Source: Mucor racemosus
Taxonomy: Eukaryota; Mucoromycota; Mucoromycetes; Mucorales; Mucoraceae
DNA length: 64,000 nucleotides
NCBI GenBank assembly: GCA_027405735.1
Contig: JAPEHQ010000009.1
Coordinates: forward strand, 930,001-994,000
Direction of reading: 5' to 3'
This document shows positions 43,768-53,947 of the stretch, piece after piece. The stretch's first letter is position 1; each line of letters opens with the position of its first letter. Made by a program: the position numbers and the translations under genes. The notes beneath the pieces are model-generated. The model did no database searches and was not told the origin of the DNA. It worked only from the letters and a program-made list of their open reading frames with translations.

Positions 43768-44160
43768 TCAATATTAACTACTATCAATATATTTATAATA
43801 AAATAATTTAACCTTCATTTGTTTCTTTTGTATATTACATGTCGAAAAAAGCAATTTTTCGGCCGTTACTTTATCAGGGATCAGAAATAATAGAAAACGA
43901 AATAATTTAAAACTTCATGTTTCATGAATTGTAATTAAAAAGGGGCGATAATAAATCTAAAAATGATCTACGGTATACACTGTTGAGCACAATCAAATCT
44001 ATCATTCTAGTAAAAGGTCATTGCTGTTTTTAAACTATTCGTAATCGCTTTAGCTATAATATTTGTTACCGCGGCAAAAAAATGAGATGCTCATCAGATG
44101 CTTATCAAAGGCGGTATATTGTAAAATATATTACTCAGATGCTGTTTTCTCAAAAAAAAG
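43768..44160. other. Intergenic, right edge of gene block 2
   Basis: 3' UTR of the PhoD-like gene and AT-rich sequence. No feature seen before the inverted S fragment. Confidence 0.5.
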
Positions 44161-44650
44161 TGATTGATTACTTGGAATCTGTATATTAAAAAAAAGTCTG
44201 AATGTATTTGAGATGTTGGGCAAGATATATGAAACTTTATTTCATTCTTTTTGAAAATCTCCAGTTCAAAACGATTCTGTAAACTATAAAGAGCTTTTCG
44301 GCTGAAATTTGAGCAAAACTCCTTTGATTTTTCATCTCATTTTTAGCTTATGGGAATTTCTTAATACAGCAAACATCACAAAAACAACATCAAAGATCTA
44401 ATGAGCCATCAGAGAGTCGGTTCCAACGTTATAACTGATTACAAATTATGTTATCAACAGACTCTTATAAAACTGACCAATTTTTCCAGCTTCTTTCTAT
44501 TTTCTCGTTTTCTTTCTTCTGTTCTCTTAACTTTTTTTTTCTCACTAAATAACATCTAGAAAAAATTATATTTCCATGTACTTGAGATGCCCAACTTTAA
44601 TCCAAAAATGCGTTTCTGAAAATATCTTATCTCTAGCAGTTGATATTAAT
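44160..44650 (-). repeat. Family S, partial inverted copy
   Basis: On the minus strand it matches the right part of the long S copies ('TTAAAGTTGGGCATCTCA', 'GTTATTTAGTGAGAAAAA'). It joins family T at about 44650, a junction not present elsewhere in the window. Confidence 0.65.
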
Positions 44651-44960
44651 TTCTCTTCCCCACCCTTTCCTCAGTTCTTTTATTTATGTCTAAACTGAAG
44701 AACTCAAGTAGCAGGTACAAGTACATGTTTTTTCTATTGTTTATTTGGAAATGAATTATTAACTGTTAATATAATGGCGCGTTACAATATTTTTCTCGAA
44801 CAAAAAAAGCATCCAAGACTAGTTAGTCATTTTGTTCCATCATCTACGTTATAATCAATGCTTTTTTGGTCTAAAGCCGATATCTATCTGGAGAAAAACT
44901 GGTTATTATAAAAGTATGTATAGTATTGACTTGATGTGAATAGATGAATAAACCCATGTT
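44650..44960 (-). repeat. Family T, intact copy (empty site for the gypsy element)
   Basis: Inverted counterpart of 669-735 joined to 7063-7300. The sequence 'GTAGATGATGGAA' and 'TTTAGACCAAAAAAGC' are joined here by a single ATTAT (44851-44855, ATAAT on plus), the pre-insertion state of the gypsy locus. Confidence 0.9.
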
Positions 44961-45124
44961 AGTCTATTCAGTTTCTAAAAAGCATTTATTTCTATTTAAT
45001 GGCCAACAGCTAAGAAGAGGAAAACAAGATATTGTCTTGTATATCACTACCAACTATCAAAGGTACACCATAATTGTTACTTATTAGCTTGTTCATAATA
45101 ATTGATTTTATTAATAAATCAATT

Positions 45125-45250
45125 TTTATAGGTCAAAAGCAAGTTTGTTCTGGTGAATCATTGAATAAATTGGCTTAGGATAAAGAGAATAAAAAGGCGG
45201 CAATAGGTTCCAGTGATGGCCATGTTTATGTTTATAATATTGGAGCAGGT
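45125..45250 (+). pseudogene. Captured dynein intermediate chain fragment, copy 2
   Basis: Encodes LNKLA, then a TAG in place of a Trp codon, DKENKKAAIGSSDGHVYVYNIGAG, followed by an intact GTAAG donor. This is the last WD repeat of cytoplasmic dynein intermediate chain. The 5' part present in copies 1 and 3 is replaced by other sequence ending in an acceptor-like TTTATAG at about 45131. It continues directly into inverted family R. Confidence 0.8.
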
Positions 45251-46086
45251 AAGACTAAAACCCAATGTAAATTACCTTTAACGTAATAATTATAAAGTAA
45301 GACTATATTATCATCAAATAAACTACCACACAATATTAACACGTATAAATGTTTACAGTAATAAGCTTGAATCAATTGGATACAGCATTGTAAATTCTTG
45401 AAAAAGTTCTCAAGTATTATAAAATCTCTTATTTTTAAGACCTATAAGGCTTATAAGCGGAATATTTATTTCAAAAATTATTCTTGTCCAGATCATCAAT
45501 TTTTGACATTTTTTAATTTTTTTTTTCTGGTTTTGCAAATCTAGAGCTGATTATACTACCAATTACAAAAACAAAAAATATACACATATGCAGAATTTAG
45601 CGCTCTATTTGCTCAACAAAAAATAATAAACATTTTTATTGCAAAATATTACATGAAAATCCTTTAATCAGAAAACCGTTTTTGGGACAAAAGTGCAAAG
45701 TTTCATTATTTAACATTCAATATTAAGCTTTTATAAAATGTGTATTAGTTATGGCTACAATTTTCTCTCACAATGTAGTATATTTAAACGTTGATTTTGG
45801 TATCAAAATTTGATTTTTCTGTTTTTTGATCAAAATCATGAGTGATGGTAAGGATAAAATGAGTCCCAAAAATGTTCGCTACAAAAACTGAATTTTCAGA
45901 CCGTACATGGTTAAATATAAGAAAAGTTTAAAAAAAACTTCTTTTTTATTTAAAACTTAGATATATACCATGGTCTAAGGTCCAACAGACTTAGCCGTTC
46001 GATCTTGCTATGATGCTCAATTACGACATCGCTCTGCAGGCTCACTTTTGCAATTTTTTAACGAATCTACGATATGACAGACGGTT
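45251..46086 (-). repeat. Dispersed family R, copy 4 (inverted)
   Basis: Same body as copies 1-3 on the opposite strand. A family 3 LTR interrupts it at 46092, and R resumes at 46495 ('GGTAGAAAAATGTATGTTTC'). Confidence 0.85.
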
Positions 46087-46091
46087 TTTCT

Positions 46092-46489
46092 TGATATATC
46101 AGAAGTTTATTACCCAGATGTAGAAATCCAGGAACAACTATTGAAATCCAACATGGTATGACATTTAGTAATAACTCATACTAAATGTCATACATAACCA
46201 CTAGCATTAACAGCAACTATCAGGAACATTCAGGAACACTTGGCAACAGTGAGACATAAGCATTCCTACATCTTATCCAAATGATACAATCACAGATTCC
46301 CAACTCCACAAATTCCATTGTATATGATTTGTTCCCAAATCATATCAAGTATCTCAATACCCGGCAATTCATTAATAATATTAATAATCATATAATTATC
46401 TAGAAAACATATAAATACGAAGCATCAATGAATTAATAAAATGTATCTTTTAGCAGAGTATTTTTATATTAGTATCTTTTAATATAACG
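46092..46489 (+). mobile_element. Solo LTR, family 3 (uninterrupted copy)
   Basis: 398 bp, starts TGATATATCAG; it ends in CG where CA is expected, one substitution. Target duplication TTTCT (46087-46091 and 46490-46494). The empty site is in R copy 5 near 50052. TATA-like CATATAAATACG and AATAAAATG lie in the right half. It carries the empty sites for the hAT MITE (46384-46391) and the 183-bp LTR (about 46243) seen in the nested copy at 24773-25725. Confidence 0.9.
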
Positions 46490-46539
46490 TTTCTGGTAGA
46501 AAAATGTATGTTTCTGTTGTATATTTTCAGGCTTGATAA

Positions 46540-47400
46540 ATAATACTTAAAAAAGAATACAATTAAAAGAGAATGAGTAATGAATCAGTTCTTCAACTGT
46601 ATAATAAAAACAAGATATCGTTTATTTAGATGTAAAATATGGCCTTTTATATTGATTTGACATTGATATCCTGATGATTTATCAAAATATGTTTAGGTTA
46701 AATAAAATTAGAAATTTAATCAAGTAAAGAGATATCGTTTATTGGAATGAAATTAATAGGGTTTATATACTATTTGATTTGGGAAATTAATGATGTGATA
46801 AGGTAGTTTAGATATTATTTAATAGTAATGTGTTATGTTGGTATATCATGTTGGAATATCGCACTGGTGTATCATGCTTTACACCATGCTTCTATACCAT
46901 GCTTCTATACCATGCTTTTAGGAGCATTGTATAGTTAATATTTAATTAAGGACCTTCCGGTTCCGGATCTGTTATTGTTTACTTTTTGGATTTGACATGA
47001 TCCGGTTTAAGAATGATACATCACCTGAGATGTAATTTAATAAGGCACTATTGAACCATTAGATCTGTTTGATAGTAATCTATGGATTGAAATGGATCAA
47101 TCACAATTTAACCGTTCTTGTAGAGCTTGTGAGTTGTCTTGTTTCAATGCTGTGCTAAATTTGCTTAAATGTTGATTTGATAGCTACTTGAGTGGTTAGC
47201 CGCTGGGATAAAATAATATGGTGTCATAATTGAGGTCCAAGCGTTCTTGGTAATTACTGGATTAAACTTGGTACGCTAGGAGCTTCTTATATCTGATATC
47301 AGGACTTTGCACTTCAATACACGTTGTAGTCAATAGATTGTAAGATATGTTGATACTGTAGAAGGTGATAACGTATGATACTAGGTGGAATACAACACGC
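46540..47400 (+). repeat. Dispersed family V, copy 2, split by an LTR
   Basis: Matches 11130-11645 except for the LTR at 46675-47023. Non-coding. Confidence 0.8.
46675..47023 (-). mobile_element. Solo LTR, family 1 (copy C, inverted)
   Basis: 349 bp, starts TGATTTATC and ends GATACATCA on the plus strand. Target duplication CCTGA (46670-46674 and 47024-47028), with the empty site CCTGA at 11269-11273. It has three to four CCATGCTTCTATA units, the reverse complement of the repeats in copy B. Confidence 0.93.
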
Positions 47401-47504
47401 AGCCTACTTTTGAATGAAAATACTAATTATTCTTATTAACATCAATAGGTTCAAAAAGCATACTTAAGTGCAATCATTGCTACTAAATCGCATAATTTGA
47501 TATG

Positions 47505-47742
47505 TGTCGGTTTTCGAGGATATTAAACAGCCAATTTTGAAGCCAATTCCATTTCTAACTCACATTGAAATGTAATTATAATTCTTATAAATAGTCTTTT
47601 AATCCAAGACCTAGAAGCTCTTGGTTCTTTCTTTTACCATTAGTTTTTCTAATAATAAAGCCTACGTTCTCCATGATAAATGTTACTAGTCTTTATTATT
47701 ATTCTTTCTATAAATAAGGTTGTATGTATCCATAAACTCTCA
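47505..47742 (+). mobile_element. Diverged solo LTR of the gypsy family
   Basis: 238 bp, starts TGTCGGTTTTCG and ends AACTCTCA. Target duplication ATATG (47500-47504 and 47743-47747). It shares 'AATAATAAAG', 'CCTACGTTCTCC' and 'AGTCTTTATT' with the LTRs of the full-length element but differs at many positions, so it is an older insertion of the same lineage. Confidence 0.9.
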
Positions 47743-48690
47743 ATATGTAGAAAAACTTGTAGTATTTTTCTTTTTATTTTCTTGGTAGTGCGACAAATCA
47801 TCGTCGTTTAGTATGACTAAATATTAATGAATTAGAGAAATACAGCTGGTAAAAAACTGATATCCAACAATGTACATCGAGGTCAAGTTAGATAAAAAGT
47901 GCCTTCATTGTGTAGTGGTAGAAATCGCAACAACATTTTGATGGATAGAAATTACAGGACCAAGATGTTGTATTTGCCTCAGAATTTTTAAAAGGGTTTA
48001 AAAGCATAATTCATCAAACTTACTTTGATGTGCTAAATACTCATTATGCGTGTTTATATATATACTCAAGATAACCAGCTAAAATACAATTGGAACTAGA
48101 TATATTTATTTAAGTATATGCATAAGAAAAAAAAAGATCAAGATGTCCAACTATGAGTATGAAGATCAGGTATTTATATGTTTTAGGAGCGCTAATATAG
48201 GATATAACATTCGATAGTTAAATCTTGATTTCATAAGTTGGAAGGCCAGTTGTATGAGATTTTGATGGGAATAGATTGATCAAAACCAGTTCCGACAAGG
48301 AGGAGGCAAAGTTAAGTAGATGATAGAATATTTTTTGATGATTGATTAAACGGGAAAATATTCTTTATAACAGAAAAAATCAATGTGAAGCGCTGGTAAA
48401 GATTTACATTGGCTCAGCTTAAATAATATCACATTATCTTGGACTAAATATAATATATAATATAATCACTCCACCTTATTCCATAATTGAAATAAAGTCG
48501 ATATGCATCCTTCCTTACAGTTCCTAACTCTAATGATCATGTCCAGATAACCTATCTATTAAGAACTTACGATGAACCATACCTTCTGCGCTCATTATTA
48601 GTATTACATATTACATAATCCAGCTCAATATTCAGTCAGTATCATCTTGTTTTTTATTTAATTGCTGTATTATTAAAATCAAGCTTTTTA
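47743..48690. repeat. Family W (inverted) and an unclassified insert
   Basis: 47745-48060 is the inverted match of 9740-10000. About 48060-48600 has no counterpart in block 1 and so looks like an insert, but I could not fix its ends. A short ATG frame of nine codons at about 48143 ends at a GTATTT donor-like site. 48600-48690 resumes the R-linked sequence. Confidence 0.6.
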
Positions 48691-48691
48691 T

Positions 48692-48936
48692 TGTTATGTC
48701 AATATCATATCCTAGGTCGTACATTCAAGGTCGCAGTCAATATTCGGTATTATAGTAAATCAACAGGTGTACACGTTGATTCACATGCATCTTAGTAAAT
48801 TGGTGTAATGTTCTTAGATAGTAATTCTGTGTAATAGTTATAATGAAAAGTATATAAATACATCCCCTGGATGTATTGTTAATAAAAAGTGTAATATTCT
48901 GGCAAGATTATTTATACAGACTCTTTTGACATTTCA
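48692..48936 (+). mobile_element. Solo LTR, family 5
   Basis: 245 bp, starts TGTTATGTCAATA and ends TGACATTTCA, with the target duplication TTTAT (48687-48691 and 48937-48941). TATA-like GTATATAAATAC and AATAAAAAG are present. The diverged empty site lies at about 9702-9706. An internally deleted relative is at 53152-53255, and a further copy hosts the nest at 24.5-25.8 kb. Confidence 0.92.
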
Positions 48937-48941
48937 TTTAT

Positions 48942-49212
48942 AACTTATAACAATGACAATGGGATGTTTCTGATTTTAGATTGACATTTATCATAAGGCG
49001 GGCTGATGATACGTTTGATACTACTGTAGATGGAACCAGTCAACTTAATTTATCTGATTTGAATGCAAATACCGGGGAACCATTTGTACATTTAGGCTGG
49101 TTCTAGTAAAGCACTGAATAAATTGGCTTGGGACAAACAGGGTAAAAAGGCGGCAATAGGTTCCAGTGATGGCCATCATGTTTTTGTTTATGGTTTATGA
49201 TATTGGAGAGGT
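48942..49212 (+). pseudogene. Captured dynein intermediate chain fragment, copy 3 (longest)
   Basis: Encodes, with one frameshift, a DDTFDTTVDGTSQLNLSDLN stretch, NANTGEPF, then LNKLAWDKQGKKAAIGSSDG and a damaged end before a GTAAG donor. The order matches the C-terminal WD repeat of dynein intermediate chains (a VDG..LDLWNLN..TEVP..LN..W....R.A.G.S.G.....D.G pattern). It preserves the empty site of the 9283 LTR at 49033-49037. It continues into inverted family R copy 5. Confidence 0.8.
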
Positions 49213-50300
49213 AAGACTAAAACTTAATGTAAATCATCTCCAACGCAATAATTATAAAGCAACAAGACTATATTATCATGACATAAACTACCACACAATA
49301 TTAACACGTATAAATGTTTACAGTAATAAGCTTGAATTAAGTGGGTACAGCACCGTAAATTCTTGAAAAAGTTCTCAAGTATTATAAAATCTCTTATTTT
49401 TAAGACTTATAAGGCTTATAAGCGGAATATTTATTTCAAAAATTATTCTTGTCCAGATCATCAATTTTTGACATTTTTTAGTTTTTTTTTCTGGTTTTGC
49501 AAACCTAGAGTTATTTATACTACCAATTATAAAAGCAAAAAATATGCACATGTACAGAATTTAGTGCTCTATTTGCTCAATAAAAAATAATAAACTTTTT
49601 TATTGCAAAATATTACATAAAAATCCTTTAATCAAAAATCCGTTTTTGGGCCAAAAATGCTAAGTTTCATTACTTAACATTTAATATTAAGCTTTTATAA
49701 AATGTGTATTAATTATGGCTACAATTTTCTCTCACAATGTAGTACATTTAAACGTTGATTTTGGTATCAAAATTTGATTTTTCTGTTTTTTGATCAAAAT
49801 CATGAGTGATGGTAAGGATAAAATGAGTCCCGAAAATGTCCGCTACAAAAACTGAATTTTCAGACCGTACATGGTTGAATATAAGAAAAGTTTAAAAAAA
49901 AAAACCTCTTTTTTATTTAAAACTTAGATACATACCATAGTCTAAGGTCTAACAGACTTAGCCGTTCAATCTTGCTATGATGCTTAATTACGGCGTCGCT
50001 CTGCGGGCTCGCTCTTACAATTTTTAACAAATCTACTATAATATGACAGACGGTTTTTCTGGCAGAAAAATGTATGTTTCTATGATAACAGTTACTGCCT
50101 ACTTTATTTAACTTATGGTTCATGTGCTGTAATTCTGCCTTTACAATGGTCGAAATGAGCAATTTAGCAGGGATTTAATTGCGATAAATAATGTAAAGCC
50201 TTGAAAATCCTTTTCTACTTGTGATGGTTCTCTCTTTTTGTTTTCATATTCCAAGGATATTACTCACCGCTTGATAAGTCATATCAGGCTATTAAGCTAG
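49213..50300 (-). repeat. Dispersed family R, copy 5 (inverted)
   Basis: Full-length body of family R on the minus strand, contiguous with the dynein fragment. It ends near 'GCTTGATAAGTCATATCAGG', matching the starts of copies 2 and 3, so it is the best single reference copy with copy 2. Confidence 0.85.
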
Positions 50301-50887
50301 TATTTTTTTCGTTTTTTATCTGAATATGCATGCTAACATAAGAGACAAATGTTTTTAATATAGGTAGCAGTCTATATTAGAGACTGATATTTTTATTTAC
50401 CCGAATTCTAAGATCAAATATCATTATTTACTACTGTATTGTTGGACGTACTGTATTTCTTTATTACCAGATCATACCGAAGGCAATAATAATATTTATA
50501 TCTATTCAATGAAAAGCTAGAACTGGCTAAAAACCCACGAAATATTTCAGAAAAATGATAAAATTTCAAATGATATAGAAATACAAAAAAAGAATAATCT
50601 GATGTCTCCTAATAACCATAGTTTTGATCGTAGCTATACTTGAAAACAAATATTTTTACAGCTGAAAATTGTAAACTAACATAGTAAGTTTAAAGAAGGT
50701 TAATTTGTTGCTTAAATTTCATGTGTAATGAAGTAACATCTATAAACTTAGATTTGGCTTGCATATAAATTTAAGCAGTAAGTGTTATTCAAGTTTGTGC
50801 TCGAGCAAAGACCATTGTTGCTATAAATATTCTGGCTATAAACATATTTGCAAATGACGATAATCGTAAATATATTGGCTCTTGCAT
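50301..50887. other. Unclassified repeat-block sequence
   Basis: AT-rich, without match elsewhere in the window that I could see, and non-coding. Confidence 0.4.
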
Positions 50888-51330
50888 GTAGTGCTCTACA
50901 TCAACAACGCATTGAATTGTATTGTCTATAATCTATATTAATAAAAACAAATGTAATTTAAAAATCCAATCCAGTAAAAAATGCAATGTAATTTTGAGAA
51001 CGGCACGATGCTCATATACAAACCAATTTGTGCCCATACGATTAGCTCATTATGCTGATAGTCAGATTTTATTATTATGCACAAATAGGGATGATAATGA
51101 TATGCTTATGGGTAATTCCACTATTATGCACATATGGGATTAATATTATGCACACGGACAGAATTTATAATTCTGTACATACAGGCTTAGCGTTGTGTTC
51201 GTGTGCAGTTCGTTTTGTTGTGCCGATGTACACACTGTTGTTATATTTTTAAACATAATATTCAGTGGACACAGCATCTCAGGCTGGCTATAATGTGCAG
51301 CAGCTCCTTGGCACAACGAAATCATCTTGT
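50888..51330 (+). repeat. Dispersed family U, copy 2
   Basis: Inverted match to 12080-12490, with the same GTGCATAAT / ATGCACA units. Short ORFs on both strands are by-products of the repeat. Confidence 0.75.
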
Positions 51331-51419
51331 GCAGCACAGATTAGCCGTAGTGTTTGGTCAATGTTTGGCTAGTGCACTTATATTCTGGCATTAATATTTC
51401 CATTTTCTGAGATACTAAA

Positions 51420-51660
51420 GGCGTATAGAGTGAAGGTACATTTTTTTTTGAAGATTTATACGTAATTTGACTCGATAGTTAGATGAAAACATTCAAAAAC
51501 TATTTAAGAACAATCTGTAACCTACTTTTTGCAATTTTAACAAAATCGATAACAAAAGCCCTATCTCAGCAAATTTCGAATCTAATGACTCCCAGCTTTA
51601 CATGAGAGTAGGGACACATCTTTGACATGCTTATCTTAAAGGGCAACATCCACAGTCTAC
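51420..51660 (-). repeat. Dispersed family X, intact inverted copy
   Basis: Inverted match to 25840-25957 plus 26323-26460. It serves as the empty site for the family 1 LTR copy B, near 51537-51541. Confidence 0.7.
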
Positions 51661-51799
51661 TGTGTGTTGAGAAAATTATTGCCAAAGCGCACCTATAGCT
51701 TACTGCCCACTTTTATTGAAGCCAATTTGAATACGATCTCTTCTATGAATACCGATCCAAGTAAGCTGTCACTCTTCATGGTTATAGTTATACGTAAAT

Positions 51800-51979
51800 A
51801 CTACAAGTATTTCAAATGTTACCACCATCGTCCATGGGTTATTGCGTGAATGCGATAAATTTGAACAGCAAGTTGGTTACTTGCTATTTAAAGCTATTAC
51901 TAATAACGTAAGTGAACTCATCATATCTCGCCGAATATACTGTAGATCCAAATTAGTTTCGGATGCAACGATAGGTACT
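51800..51979 (+). repeat. Family Y fragment
   Basis: Similar in the same orientation to about 10935-11090 ('CCATGGGTTATTG', 'AGCAAGTTGGTTAC', 'TAGGTACT'). It ends at the long hairpin at 51980. Confidence 0.6.
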
Positions 51980-52100
51980 GAAATGCCAAAGATTTAGAAT
52001 AAATATTATGGCAAGAAAAAATGTATAATTTAATAAACGAACTTGTTAAATTAAATCATTTTTTCTTGCCATAATATTTATTCTAAATCTTTGGCATTTC
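51980..52100. repeat. 121-bp hairpin with perfect 44-bp arms
   Basis: Left arm 51980-52023 and right arm 52057-52100 are perfect reverse complements (GAAATGCC.. and ..GGCATTTC). The 33-nt loop contains a further short inverted pair (TAATTTA / TAAATTA). It interrupts family Y just after AGGTACT. No clear target duplication flanks it. It is either a minimal MITE or a recent snap-back duplication; its RNA would form a very stable stem. Confidence 0.9.
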
Positions 52101-52900
52101 ATTTTTTTAAATCACACACAAAAACTGAAGAGAATCTTTATTTAATATCAATAATTTGTCCTATTTATATACAAATTCTATATTACAATTATCTGTAAGA
52201 TCAGCTTTGGATCGATTATATCTTTCTGACATTCCATTGTCAGGTCATTTTATGTACATTAGTAACACAGCACATTTAAGTTCAGCTTATTTTATATAAC
52301 CAAATCCAACAAGTGAATATGTCTCACATATCCAGCTTCCCGGATCTTGCTTTAGAAAATAAAAACAATCGAGAATGTTATCATAGATCAGTTAGCTGAC
52401 TTCTTGAAAATAAGGATTACAAATCAAAAGGTTCATTATCTTACGATTAACCGGTGGATGCAACAGGTACATCTAGCATTAATATATATAATTGCAAATA
52501 TTTATCCTCCCCAAGTTGCTGTGGAAATGAGGAAATAAAAATGCGCACTTGTTTAAGCTATTTGTATGATGATGGGTTGTTTCAGATATTTTTTGAAAAT
52601 TTTTATAAAATCAAATAATGATTCAAAATTAAATTTTAAAGTTGCACATAATGCGCAGTATATGTATGAACAAAATATCTTGATTTCATTAGTTAATAAT
52701 TGTTTTTAAAGGATTAAAGCAGACTTTCAAACAGAAATCTGTCTTCCTCTGCTTGAAAAAATCCAAAACTTTGAGTCTTAATATCTCTGCAAAAAATCAA
52801 GATGTATTACCTCTTTGTAATAATAAAAGTTACTTGCCTTGAAGTACTACTCTATAACATATTTTAGTATAAAGAAATCTGAGCAATCTTTTTTTTTTTA
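52101..52900. other. Unclassified AT-rich sequence
   Basis: No gene or RNA seen. A faint S-like segment lies at about 52700-52880 (inverted). A T11 run sits at the border with V copy 3. Confidence 0.4.
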
Positions 52901-53290
52901 CAAGTAGCTATCAAATTGACATCCAAGCATATTCAGCGCTGCATTGAAACAAGGCAACTCACCACAAGCTCTGCAAGCACGGTTAAATTATGATTGATTC
53001 ATAAATTACTACTGTATCAAACAGATCTAATGACTTAATAGTGTCTTAAATTACATCTCAGGATCACAATGTCATATCAATATAAAAGGCCATCATACTT
53101 TTATATCTAAATAAACTACTGTATGTCTTGTTTTGGTTATAAAGTTGAAAATGAAATATCAAAAGAGTTTATATAAATAATCCTGCCAGAATATTACATG
53201 TTTATTAACAATGCATCTTTTGGATGTGAGACCTATGATGAGTATTGACATAACAGAAAAACTGATTCATTACTCATTCTCTTTTAAGTA
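52901..53290 (-). repeat. Dispersed family V, copy 3 (inverted, truncated, split by an LTR)
   Basis: Inverted match to the left two thirds of V copies 1 and 2, truncated at 52901 by a T-run and interrupted at 53152. Confidence 0.75.
53152..53255 (-). mobile_element. Family 5 LTR, internally deleted
   Basis: 104 bp, starts TGAAATATC and ends GACATAACA, with the perfect target duplication GAAAA (53147-53151 and 53256-53260). It keeps both ends of the 245-bp family 5 LTR but lacks about 140 bp of the middle. Confidence 0.88.
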
Positions 53291-53391
53291 ATATAGTTTT
53301 TTCACGGTTCAAGAGCTTATTTTGATAATAATACTCTCAAGTTTGAAGATGCAAAGCGCTACACACACCACAATACAAAAATTAATAAAAA

Positions 53392-53462
53392 TGCGCGGTC
53401 GGGGAATCGAACCCCGGCCCTTCGCGTGGCAGGCGAAGATTATACCACTTAACCAACCGCGC
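53392..53462 (-). tRNA. tRNA-Gly (GCC)
   Basis: 71 nt, no intron. On the minus strand a 7-bp acceptor stem (GCGCGGT / ACCGCGC), D arm GGTTAAGTGGTATAATC, anticodon stem TTCGC/GCGAA with loop CTGCCAC (anticodon GCC) and T arm CGGGG-TTCGATT-CCCCG. Box A and box B are intact. A TTTTT terminator follows within a few bases (about 53386-53390). It lies about 100 bp from the last transposon fragment of block 3. Confidence 0.97.
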
Positions 53463-53947
53463 TTTTATGAAATTCAAGCTTTTATATAAAATATATCATA
53501 AATATTATAATTTGTTTATCACGTGACCTGCTCCTAGTTCACTTCTGTCATGTTTTGCTCAACGCAGTTCATACACTGCATACTATATTAGTATTGGGGT
53601 CGAGCCTTTCGAGTCGAGTTTTACTCGAGCTTACGAGCCAACTCGAAATTGCATAAACACTACATCGATGTTATGTTGAGAAAGTATCGTCCTGCAGACA
53701 AGATCCATGCAGAGCTGTTCTATTTCTCAAAGCACACATTGTTTGGATACTATGTTAGTATCTCAGAACAGCAAACAAACATCAAAATTGTACGTTTTGC
53801 TCGTTGCTGATTACTATTATATTTTTATTTGATTACGATATGTTTGTTTTATCATAACAAACGATGATGGTAAATGGTTTGATGAATGTATATGTATCAA
53901 TGCGCAAATAAAATAACTGATCCAGACAACTATTTATTTTTTATTTT
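53463..53947. other. Intergenic with a hAT-like subterminal fragment
   Basis: About 53597-53650 carries repeated CGAGT/ACTCG words ('TCGAGTCGAG', 'ACTCGAGCTTACGAGCC') like the subterminal repeats of the MITE at 24878-25240. No ends or target duplication can be defined. Confidence 0.45.

Noticed and set aside
47430..47500. Extension of the gypsy-like solo LTR to the left
   Set aside because: The perfect ATATG duplication at 47500-47504 and 47743-47747 fixes the LTR start at 47505.
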